Below, one piece after another: positions 1-8,532 of a stretch of DNA of 64,000 bases (positions are counted from its first letter, which is position 1; the number at the start of each line of letters is the position of its first letter). A program made the position numbers and the translations under genes. Location of the stretch: positions 1 to 64,000 of the forward strand of contig JAKQQP010000063.1 in the NCBI GenBank assembly GCA_029564115.1, written 5' to 3'. The notes under the pieces are model-generated. The model made no database searches and had not been told where the DNA came from. It worked only from the letters and a program-made list of their open reading frames with translations. This DNA is from Candidatus Rifleibacteriota bacterium. Its GTDB lineage: Bacteria > Riflebacteria > Ozemobacteria > Ozemobacterales > Ozemobacteraceae.

Positions 1-116
1 AATCCGTGGCTCTTGCTTGTCTATCAGAGTCCATCCGTGTTAATCCGTGGATCACGCTTATCATCAGAGTCTATCCGTGTTAATCCGTGGCTCTTGCTTA
101 TCTATCTGCGTTCATC
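1..116. repeat. Degenerate tandem repeat, about 40 bp period
   Basis: The motif AATCCGTGG recurs at 1, 42 and 82, and ATCCGTGTTAATCCGTGG occurs twice, giving about 2.7 copies of a 40-41 bp unit that also carries a GCTTRTC and an ATCAGAGTC segment. The array starts at or before the window edge and ends one base before the stop codon of the giant minus-strand lipoprotein gene. Copies differ at several positions. There are no unique spacers, so it is not a CRISPR array. Function is unknown; it may belong to a dispersed intergenic repeat family. Confidence 0.8.
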
Positions 117-3100
117 CTATTCGAGGTCGAGAGTCGTCCGCCCCATAAAAATACCATTGGTAGTACCGCAGAAAATACGGCGGGTGCCGACCCCACCCGG
201 GGTCAGCCCGAGGGCATTGATGGTAGTATGGCCTTCAAGACCAGATTTTATCTGCTTCCAGGTGGTGCCGGCATCGCGGGTGCGGTACAAGCCAGATTCA
301 GCGCCAATATAGACGTTTATTGTATTGATCGGGTCGATAAAAATATCTCTGACGTTGACCACGGCATTTGTTACAGAAAAAGTGTTACCATCGTCGGTAG
401 AGCGGTAAATACCCGTGTTTTTGCCTTTCCAGATGGTTGACGGCGTATTCGGGTCAATGGCCATACAAAGAATTCTGCCACCATCGTCATCGAAGTAAAT
501 TATACCGTCTGCCCCGACAAAGTGCCAGTTATCGAGTTCTTCAGGGTTGTCATCAGGGTAACCGCCAGGCGATGCAGGCTGGAACCCCTGGGGTGGTGGA
601 GTCCCGGTCACGTTAAAAAGTCGTTCCCCAACGTAAAGATACTGAGAGGTGCGGACATTCGAAAGTTTCAGGCAACCTGCTTTGAAGCCGGTTGGTCTGG
701 TTTCGAGATAGTTCGAAAAGCCGACGTAGATTACATTGGGGTTCTGCCTGCTCATAGTGATGCAGTTGAATTCCATGGTTCCAGATGATACCAGAATGTT
801 GTCGGGGCGAGAAAGAGAGCCGGTAACCAGGGTAACTGAAGCGGGGTCAGGGTCTGTGTCAACGGACCAGGCCCAATCGTAATATTCTACCAGGCTATAT
901 ATCTGATTATCGTCGTAAAGAGTGCCGCTGTAATCATAGGTGGCGCCGTTCCAGACGAAACGCAGCACGCCCTGGTCGCGACCGACGGCATAAAGGTAGT
1001 TATCATCGGTTGGGTCGATGGTAACCGCCGAAAAGTCACTGGTAAAATCTGACGAATAATCTGTTATCGTTGCCGCTGTACTGTGTGGCGCCGGCCTTGG
1101 GGATGGAACAGTCAGCGAAGCAGCTGCCGCAACACCGTTAGTGATTAGGAAAAGGCCATTGTTGGTGGCCGCCACCTGTCTAGATGGGTTCTGCAGGCTT
1201 ATGGCAATATCGTTAATGATGTATTTACCGCTGCCACCAACCTGGTCGGTTGAAAGATTGGTAACTTCGTTCCAGGCAACTGTATTCCAGTCGTAGCCAC
1301 TGCCAAGGGTCGGTATGCTGCTACGGTAAACACCGTTGCCATTGGTGCCGGCGTAAAGAATACGGTTCGAGCCAGCCGGCGTAGTCGGGTCGATCTGAAT
1401 GCTGTAGATTGAATGAGTAGCATTGGTTACATCGTTCAAATTATCAGATCTCGGGATCCAGAATTCGAGAAGATTGATTGTCGTTTCAGCAAAGGCTGTA
1501 GGTCGCGCGACACTGACAGCTTTCAGGGTGACCGCTGCCTGCGGAGCCGTATCGGGAGCGGTGTATTTGCCGGTGGTATCGACAGTTCCGTAGATAGCAT
1601 TGCCGCCGGCCACGTTCTGTACATACCAGGTAACGGTTGTATTGACTGTGGGGTCGGTTACCGGGCCGACATCGGCAAAGAACTGTCTTTTGCCGACTTC
1701 AAGAGTTACATCGACTTCACCGTCAGTAACATTCAGCGCATTTTTATTAAAACCGTCGTGAATATTGACCTTGAGGGCTTCCAGCAAAGTCAGACTGGCA
1801 ACGGCTATGGCGGTGCCATCATCTCTGCTGATGGCTCTGACATTGATCATTTTAACATCGACAGCATTTGAAGCGGGGAAGGCCTCTGGCGACAGATAGA
1901 CCGCGTCTATACCGGAAGTTTCGAGGGTGCCGTTGGCCGCCGTAACATAGGCATCAGCCCTCACCCACTCTGAGTCTGAGGCATTTTTGAATTCCCAGAA
2001 TACTTCGCTCGAGGTTGCATTCGCGACCGTTGCCTGAAGAGTCAAAGGCGTGGTTTCGGCAAGATAAATACTTTTTGCCTTGGGTGCGACACTTATCGAC
2101 ACCCTTGGAGTCAATGAAACGGTCGCAGTCGCCCCGGCCTGCCAGACGCCGTCTTCAAGGAAAAACGCGCTCACTCTCAGGGTAGGGCCACCGACAGTCG
2201 GCGCAAAAACAGTGATTGTATGCCGGCCATTGGTAGAAGTCGTCTGCGTCGCAGTTTCAGGAGCTGCGGCAAGAAAAGAGCCACCATCGGGAAGACGCCA
2301 CTCGAGGTCTGCGGTTTTCGAAGAGCATTCAACTACAAAAACCGCTGAACCGTCAAACAAGCGCATTTCGGTCACAGAGGGAGAAATGGCGACATATGGC
2401 CCCTCGTTGACTTCAAAGAAAATCGTTTTGCGTTTAGTCGGATCTTCACTGGAAACAATCTCGACGGCAACCGGGTTATTGTTCGGCACATCGGCCGGCG
2501 CATAATAGGTCAGCGATGCCAGAGTATCTGTCGGAGGAACTGCCGGGTCAGGGTGAGCACTGATCTGTGCAGTGCCGCCAAGGGCGTCGGCAATGTTCAC
2601 GGTTCCGATCTGACTGCTGTTAACAAAGCGCACCGTGATTGTAGCCACCTCACCTTTCGATATCTTGTAAGAGACTGGCGAAACGGAAATTTCGACCTGA
2701 GTCTGCAGATTGAGGGTCACCTCGTCATAGACTTCTGAATTGCCAAAGAGCTCTGCCTTAACAGTAACGCTTTCCGGGGTTGTAATGTTTGCAGGCGCGG
2801 TATATAAACCGGTATTTGAGTTGATGCTGCCGTATTTGGAAGTATCGCTGCTCGGCGAAATTGTCCAGCGAACCGTGCCCTCGACGTTTTCAAGGGTAGC
2901 CAGGAACTGCTGTGTCTGCCCGGAAAAGAGAGGTTCCACAGACTGCGGGCTGATTTTTAAACTCGGGCCGAGAACTTTGACAGAAACAATCTGCAACTGA
3001 GTCTCATTACCGACTCCGTCAGAGAACTTATAATAGACGTTGAAGGTTCCGTTGCCCGCAAAATCAGCCTGATCGAGAACGATCGGTGCAACGGGTACCG

Positions 3101-6100
3101 CGGTCGTTCTGAACGTTGTCGGGATTGGCGCCCCACCAGAAGCCAATTGAAAAGAAATCGACGTTGTCTTGGGATCGTTGATGTCAAAATGCAGATAAAC
3201 TGGGAGTGAGCCAACCGGCACCTCAGTTACCAGGTCGGATGTTGGCGCTACGGTTTTTCTGAGGGTTGCGGTATTACCAGTCGGCGAACTATCGCTGACA
3301 GTCACATTCAAAGAAACCGGAACCGATTCTATCGGAGATGATGAGGAATTTCTGAAAACGCAATAGATCGTCATATTTCCGGTAAGACTGCCAATAGAGA
3401 AAACTTTTTTGGTTGAGTATGATTCCCAGGGGTATAAAGGATCAGACAAGCTGGCAATGCTGGTGGTGATCTTCATCTGACTGGCGCCAACAGCAAAAAG
3501 GTCGAGATCGACCCAGTTTTTATTAAGCGGCATGGTATCTCGGGTGCTGATGGTGGCACTTGCGGGGCCACGGGCAGTAATGGTGTCGCTGACAACGACA
3601 TATTCGTTGCGGGTATTGTGTTTAAACCGAGCATACACGGTTTTTTCGCCAGCCTGTTTGTTGGCAAAGACAAAAGTCTGGGGGGCAGCCGGAGTTTCGG
3701 TGAGAATATTGTGAAAATCTCCGTCCTCTGAGAGTTTCAGCGTGCTGGAAAAGTCTGCAGAGGTCGTCACATTGACCCATACTTGAGCGTTTTCGGTAAA
3801 AGCATCGCCGCTGTTGATCATTATCGAAGGTGAGGCAGGCGGGTTGGCTGCAACAGTCAGGTCGAGCGAAATGACCGGCGTCTCTACCCGCCCGGCATTG
3901 CGGTATTTGGCATAGACGGTGTGCTTGCCATCTGTTTTGCCAAGGGGAAAGTTCACTGAATAAGTGAACGAAGCCCACATGGCTTCACTGGCAAGCAGAG
4001 CAAAGTCTTCGGTTAGAAGCATTTCGTTCACGTTATTGGCAAACGGGCGCAGATTAACTGTATAAGTAGCAAGCGGAGACTCTTCGGGAGTTGTCAGGCT
4101 GTAATTTTCGGGGCCTGTCAATTCAATAGAATCATTTACGACAATGAATGCTTCAGAAGCGTTCTCGAACCTGACAAAAACGGTTTTTTGACCGGCTGTC
4201 GACGATAACGGGAAATCGGTGATCAGCATATTGAAATTCTGATCGGGAAGAAAGTCTTGTGACAGCAAGGAGCTGAAAGATTCAGTTTCAGAGATTTTAA
4301 ATTTTGTAGCCGTTTGTGAATGCAGCAGAAGGTTAACGATATTCGAACCTGAGCGAGAGTCACCGCCATTTATGACGACATTTCCGTCAACTGTGCTGTA
4401 GCCAATACCCGGGTCGAGAATGCGAACCGGAAGAATCGCAACCGGCGTCTGATTGCCGACCCCGTCAGCGAAGCGGTAATACAGGTTAAAAACGCCATAG
4501 CCAAGAAAGTCTTCTGGTTCGAGACGAATCGGCAGAATCGGAACGGCAAAATCATCGAGAGAGGCAGGAACCGGCTGATCGGCTCTGACAAGCCGGTATG
4601 AAATCGTTGCGGTAAGGGCATCTGCAATATTGAAGTGCAGATAAAAAGGCATGGAGGCCGGGGAAATTTCGCTGACCTGCTCTGAATCAGACGTTACTTC
4701 AGTGCGAAACGAGGCAGTATTGCCAGAGGGAGCGGCACTGTTAACGACCACTGAGAGTGAAATCAGCTCGGTTTCAACCCAGGTGGTAGTTGAATTGTAA
4801 AATTTGCAATAAATTACGTGGGTTCCGGTGCGGTTTTCAAGGGTAAAAGTCTTGTGAGTGTTATAAGGCTCCCAATAAAGAGTGGGATTCGTGAAACTGG
4901 CCAGATTCTGACTGATGAGCATACGACTGGCATTTACGGCATTAAGACTGAGTTCTACCCACTTTTTGTTCAGCGGCAACTGGTCGAGCAGATTCATCGA
5001 AGCATTGACAGGGCCAACAAGAGTTATAGTATCGCTGGCAAAGCCAAAGTTGCCGGCAGCATCTTCGAATCTGGCATAAATGGTCAACGGCCCGGCAACC
5101 GGCTGCGGCACATCGTAGACAACATTCATGCCATTAGGATCGCCATTATAGTCGCCTCCATCGGCAAGGGAGAAACTTTCGATAGGCGAATACCTGAATT
5201 TGGCGGCATTGGACGAAAGAAAATTAAGGTTCAAACGACTGCTCTCACTGACGCTGTCGCCATAATTGATGGTTATTTTGCCATCGACCGGCACAACAAC
5301 CTGGCTCGGGTCGATGATGCGTATTGAAGTTACGCCGAGAGACGATTTATTGCCGGCCCCGTCGCTGAACTGATAATAGAGATTGAAAACGCCGAAGCCG
5401 CTGAAGTCCGCTGCCGTCAGAATTATCGGCGCAACCGGCACTGACTCTACCTTAAAATCGGCCTGTTCAGGAACAGCCGAGCCACCTGCTACGATTTTCC
5501 AGGCAACTGAGGCGGTATTTGCGTCGACTATACCAAAATGCAGAAAAATCGGCATCGAAGCCGGCAAAATTTCGGTTACCCGGTTTGAGTCAGCAGCGGC
5601 CGTTTCTCTGAAAGTGGCGGTATTGCCCGTCGGCGACGTACTGTTAACCGTAATATTCAGTTGTACGGGCAGAGTTTCTACCCAGTCAGCAGTGGCATTA
5701 CGAAATTTGGCATATATTGTGCGGGCGCCGACCCTTTCGCCGAGCGTGTAAACCAGAGAAGGTTGATAATCTACCCAGCCGGTGTTGAGGTTTTTAATAC
5801 CAGGATCTTCAGAGATAAGCATTTCAACAGCGTTTTCAGCATAAAGATCGAGCTGAACCCAGTTTTTATTGAGCGGCTGCGCATCAGAAGTCGAAATTGT
5901 CGGGCTGGCAGGCCCCTGCGCGGTGATCGTGTCAAAAACGATTTCAGATTCGTTGGTCTGAGGGTTAAAAAAACGGGCGTATACGGTCTTCAGCCCTTCG
6001 CTGTGGGCTACATTCCAGGTTGTGTCTTCGGCTGGCAATTCGGCTGCATTATAAAAAATTCCATCGTTCGAAAGCTGCATTTTTGAGTAGAGGCCAGGAG

Positions 6101-8480
6101 TGAGAACTTTAACATCGAGTTTTGAGCTGATAGCGATGGCGTCGCCCATGTTCAGAATGATGGCGGGAGTAGCCTGCAAAACAGTACCCACAATGACGTC
6201 AAGGCTGAGAACCGGCGTTTCAACTTCGCCAGCATTACGAAACTTGGCATAAATGGTATGCCGGCCGGCGTATTCTTCGAGTGGAAAAGTCGTTAAAAAA
6301 GCGAAGGGGCGCCAGGCCAAAGGATTGTCCATGTCGGCATAGGATTCGGTTATCAGCATCTGGGAGGCGTTGATGGCAAAGGGGCGCAGATCTACAGAGA
6401 AACTCGCCAGCGGCTGTTCGTTGCTGGTAGTAATCGAATAGCTTGCCGGCCCCACCAGCATAATCGAGTCACTGCTGATTGAAAAAGAGCCGGAAGCGTC
6501 TTCCATGCGAACATAAACCCGCTTTTCGCCTGCAGTTGGCGAAAGGTAGAAATTATCGATACGCATGGTTGAGACACCGGCATTTGGCACAAAATCAGTG
6601 TCGTCAACGCTGCTGAAGTTTTCGTGTTCAGCGATACGCAGCCTGACTGCTGATTCTGAATAAATTTTCAGACTGGCGATTCTTTTGTCAGAGCTCGGGT
6701 CTCCGTCATTTATTTTAACGGTACCGCTCGAGGGCGGTTCACCTTCGACTTCGATCGATTCTACGAGCAGTGGTGTAGAATTGCTGGCGTCATCGTAAAA
6801 GATGGCATAAACATTCTGCAGGCCGTAGCCGCCAAGTGTCCATGATTTGGTTTTGGCAAAATTTTCGAGAACGGCACCGGAAAAATTTTCGTTATTGGAA
6901 ATTTTCATGAATATCTGCTCGTTGTCGTCAGCTGTTACATCGAGAGTAAGCTTGACTGCGAGCTGCTGAGTAGTCTCGGCTCCGGCGTTGATGAGCATGG
7001 TCGGATTTTCCGGCGATTTGGTGTCGAGGGTTATGCGGCTTTCGACCACCGGCGAAACATTGCCGAGGGAATCTTTAAAGCGTGCATAAACGACTTTTTC
7101 GCCATCACCCGAGGGTAGAGCGAATTTATAGGGGCTGGCGAATTTAACCCAGGCAGAGTTATTGCCAAAAACGGCGGTCGTCTGAATCTGCATTTCAACG
7201 GGCTGCTTCGAATAGCTGAAGCTCAACTGAACGATATTTTTGTTTGTCTTCAAAGACCCGTCATCGATGGCGACCTCAACATTTGGGCCAGCAGTATCGA
7301 GAACTATTGTAGCAGAATAGTATTTATTCTCGTCAGCGCCACCACCACGAAACTTGACGTAAACGCTTTTCGGGCCATCGCCGCTGGGAATCTGCATTTT
7401 ACGGACATTTGTATAGGTCTCCCAGAAGGCGTTCAAAAAGTCGGGGCGATCGGAAACCTGCATATGGGTCGCGCCGGGGTAGAGAATGGTGAGCAAAACA
7501 TCGAGTTTGTTCGTCAGTGCTTCGCCATTATTGACCCAGACGCCGATATAACCGGTATTGTCTGTCTGCAGAAGAATAGAATCGTTTACAACCGGGCTGA
7601 GATTACCCAGAGCATCTCTGAACTGAACAAAAATGCGACGGGTGCCATCGCCGGCGGTAAACATTATATCGCGGGTATTAGAATAGCTTTCCCAGGGTTG
7701 GGACGTCAGATCTTCACTGTTGCCGACCCTCATCTGAACAGCGTTTTCAGCATTAAGATAGATGCGGTTCGAGAGCAGACGGGTTTTGATATCACCGTTA
7801 TTGATGTTTAAACTGATGTTTTCGGGGCCAACCGCCGACGCGGTATTGGTATACATTGTCGAGTAAGTCAGGCTCTGGCCATCCTGTGTCTGAACTTTTA
7901 TGGTGAAACCGTAGCGGGTTGCGGCAACGAGGTCGGGTATATAAACCTGATGGCTGGTGACAAAAGTCGCACCAGCTGAAATAGAAACCGGACTGCCGAC
8001 CGAAGTGCCGTATTCGACCTGAGCAACAGTCGGCACACTCGTCTCGAAACGCAGGCGCACCGAGGCCCTGTTGATCTGGTCAAGAACGGCTGATTCAAGT
8101 TCGACCAGAGACTTTTCGGGTAACTTGACCGGGCTTGCCGGTATAACCTGAGCACCGCTGAAAAACTGAACTTCAGACTCGCCGGTGCTGGCAAAGAGGC
8201 TATAAACACCTGGCGGCAAATCAGAGAAATAAAAATTACCCTGCATATCAGTGCGAGTACTGCCCAAAACCAGGCCAACCGCATCTTTAGCAAGAATCGG
8301 GATGCCGCCATAATACGAACTCTCCGGGAAATAGGCACGACCTGACAACACGACCCCGGTAGGCACAGAAGGCCCAACGCCGGCAACGCCGCCCCCACCG
8401 CCGCCGCCCATGCCGAGACAGCCGATGAGAACGCTTAAAACCGCAGCCAGAACAATTATCGCCAGATTTCGCATATGCAC
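117..8480 (-). CDS. Giant repeat-rich lipoprotein in the PilY1 position
   Basis: This 2787-residue protein starts with a lipoprotein signal peptide (lipobox LIGC, cysteine at residue 21) and a Gly-rich linker. A carboxypeptidase-regulatory-like domain follows (about 45-95). Then come many Ig-like modules of about 90 residues with the pattern INxGD...VYARFxDxxGN (about 220-1880). Ig/Big-like domains follow (about 1890-2330; one contains NTGLYTAP). The last 430 residues hold BNR/Ycf48-like strands such as YRSTDDGNTF and YRTRDAGTTW, probably a beta propeller. Larger blocks are also repeated: GNTATFR-type segments near residues 950, 1250 and 1735. The start is GTG at 8480 or ATG at 8474; neither has a clear ribosome site. 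It is the last gene after three minor-pilin genes, where other genomes carry the tip adhesin pilY1. A role as surface adhesin or pilus-tip protein is inferred from position only. Confidence 0.8.
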   Translation of the reverse strand: MHMRNLAIIVLAAVLSVLIGCLGMGGGGGGGVAGVGPSVPTGVVLSGRAYFPESSYYGGIPILAKDAVGLVLGSTRTDMQGNFYFSDLPPGVYSLFASTGESEVQFFSGAQVIPASPVKLPEKSLVELESAVLDQINRASVRLRFETSVPTVAQVEYGTSVGSPVSISAGATFVTSHQVYIPDLVAATRYGFTIKVQTQDGQSLTYSTMYTNTASAVGPENISLNINNGDIKTRLLSNRIYLNAENAVQMRVGNSEDLTSQPWESYSNTRDIMFTAGDGTRRIFVQFRDALGNLSPVVNDSILLQTDNTGYIGVWVNNGEALTNKLDVLLTILYPGATHMQVSDRPDFLNAFWETYTNVRKMQIPSGDGPKSVYVKFRGGGADENKYYSATIVLDTAGPNVEVAIDDGSLKTNKNIVQLSFSYSKQPVEMQIQTTAVFGNNSAWVKFASPYKFALPSGDGEKVVYARFKDSLGNVSPVVESRITLDTKSPENPTMLINAGAETTQQLAVKLTLDVTADDNEQIFMKISNNENFSGAVLENFAKTKSWTLGGYGLQNVYAIFYDDASNSTPLLVESIEVEGEPPSSGTVKINDGDPSSDKRIASLKIYSESAVRLRIAEHENFSSVDDTDFVPNAGVSTMRIDNFYLSPTAGEKRVYVRMEDASGSFSISSDSIMLVGPASYSITTSNEQPLASFSVDLRPFAINASQMLITESYADMDNPLAWRPFAFLTTFPLEEYAGRHTIYAKFRNAGEVETPVLSLDVIVGTVLQATPAIILNMGDAIAISSKLDVKVLTPGLYSKMQLSNDGIFYNAAELPAEDTTWNVAHSEGLKTVYARFFNPQTNESEIVFDTITAQGPASPTISTSDAQPLNKNWVQLDLYAENAVEMLISEDPGIKNLNTGWVDYQPSLVYTLGERVGARTIYAKFRNATADWVETLPVQLNITVNSTSPTGNTATFRETAAADSNRVTEILPASMPIFLHFGIVDANTASVAWKIVAGGSAVPEQADFKVESVPVAPIILTAADFSGFGVFNLYYQFSDGAGNKSSLGVTSIRIIDPSQVVVPVDGKITINYGDSVSESSRLNLNFLSSNAAKFRYSPIESFSLADGGDYNGDPNGMNVVYDVPQPVAGPLTIYARFEDAAGNFGFASDTITLVGPVNASMNLLDQLPLNKKWVELSLNAVNASRMLISQNLASFTNPTLYWEPYNTHKTFTLENRTGTHVIYCKFYNSTTTWVETELISLSVVVNSAAPSGNTASFRTEVTSDSEQVSEISPASMPFYLHFNIADALTATISYRLVRADQPVPASLDDFAVPILPIRLEPEDFLGYGVFNLYYRFADGVGNQTPVAILPVRILDPGIGYSTVDGNVVINGGDSRSGSNIVNLLLHSQTATKFKISETESFSSLLSQDFLPDQNFNMLITDFPLSSTAGQKTVFVRFENASEAFIVVNDSIELTGPENYSLTTPEESPLATYTVNLRPFANNVNEMLLTEDFALLASEAMWASFTYSVNFPLGKTDGKHTVYAKYRNAGRVETPVISLDLTVAANPPASPSIMINSGDAFTENAQVWVNVTTSADFSSTLKLSEDGDFHNILTETPAAPQTFVFANKQAGEKTVYARFKHNTRNEYVVVSDTITARGPASATISTRDTMPLNKNWVDLDLFAVGASQMKITTSIASLSDPLYPWESYSTKKVFSIGSLTGNMTIYCVFRNSSSSPIESVPVSLNVTVSDSSPTGNTATLRKTVAPTSDLVTEVPVGSLPVYLHFDINDPKTTSISFQLASGGAPIPTTFRTTAVPVAPIVLDQADFAGNGTFNVYYKFSDGVGNETQLQIVSVKVLGPSLKISPQSVEPLFSGQTQQFLATLENVEGTVRWTISPSSDTSKYGSINSNTGLYTAPANITTPESVTVKAELFGNSEVYDEVTLNLQTQVEISVSPVSYKISKGEVATITVRFVNSSQIGTVNIADALGGTAQISAHPDPAVPPTDTLASLTYYAPADVPNNNPVAVEIVSSEDPTKRKTIFFEVNEGPYVAISPSVTEMRLFDGSAVFVVECSSKTADLEWRLPDGGSFLAAAPETATQTTSTNGRHTITVFAPTVGGPTLRVSAFFLEDGVWQAGATATVSLTPRVSISVAPKAKSIYLAETTPLTLQATVANATSSEVFWEFKNASDSEWVRADAYVTAANGTLETSGIDAVYLSPEAFPASNAVDVKMINVRAISRDDGTAIAVASLTLLEALKVNIHDGFNKNALNVTDGEVDVTLEVGKRQFFADVGPVTDPTVNTTVTWYVQNVAGGNAIYGTVDTTGKYTAPDTAPQAAVTLKAVSVARPTAFAETTINLLEFWIPRSDNLNDVTNATHSIYSIQIDPTTPAGSNRILYAGTNGNGVYRSSIPTLGSGYDWNTVAWNEVTNLSTDQVGGSGKYIINDIAISLQNPSRQVAATNNGLFLITNGVAAAASLTVPSPRPAPHSTAATITDYSSDFTSDFSAVTIDPTDDNYLYAVGRDQGVLRFVWNGATYDYSGTLYDDNQIYSLVEYYDWAWSVDTDPDPASVTLVTGSLSRPDNILVSSGTMEFNCITMSRQNPNVIYVGFSNYLETRPTGFKAGCLKLSNVRTSQYLYVGERLFNVTGTPPPQGFQPASPGGYPDDNPEELDNWHFVGADGIIYFDDDGGRILCMAIDPNTPSTIWKGKNTGIYRSTDDGNTFSVTNAVVNVRDIFIDPINTINVYIGAESGLYRTRDAGTTWKQIKSGLEGHTTINALGLTPGGVGTRRIFCGTTNGIFMGRTTLDLE

Positions 8481-8500
8481 GAGTTTAGCACGCTGGCGCC

Positions 8501-8532
8501 GATAAAATCAATGCCACTCAGTTGATTTTATC
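8501..8532. other. Perfect 11-bp inverted repeat over a stop codon
   Basis: GATAAAATCAA at 8501-8511 and TTGATTTTATC at 8522-8532 are perfect inverted arms around a 10-base loop. The right arm encodes the last codons of the PilX-like gene, and its stop codon lies at the arm/loop border; the structure ends about 20 bases before the next start. No T-run follows, so it does not look like a strong terminator. It could be an RNA processing or stability site that sets the ratio of pilin to giant lipoprotein. Confidence 0.5.

Noticed and set aside
1..116. Possible CRISPR array
   Set aside because: The repeated unit fills the whole 40-bp period; there are no unique spacers of constant length and no cas genes.
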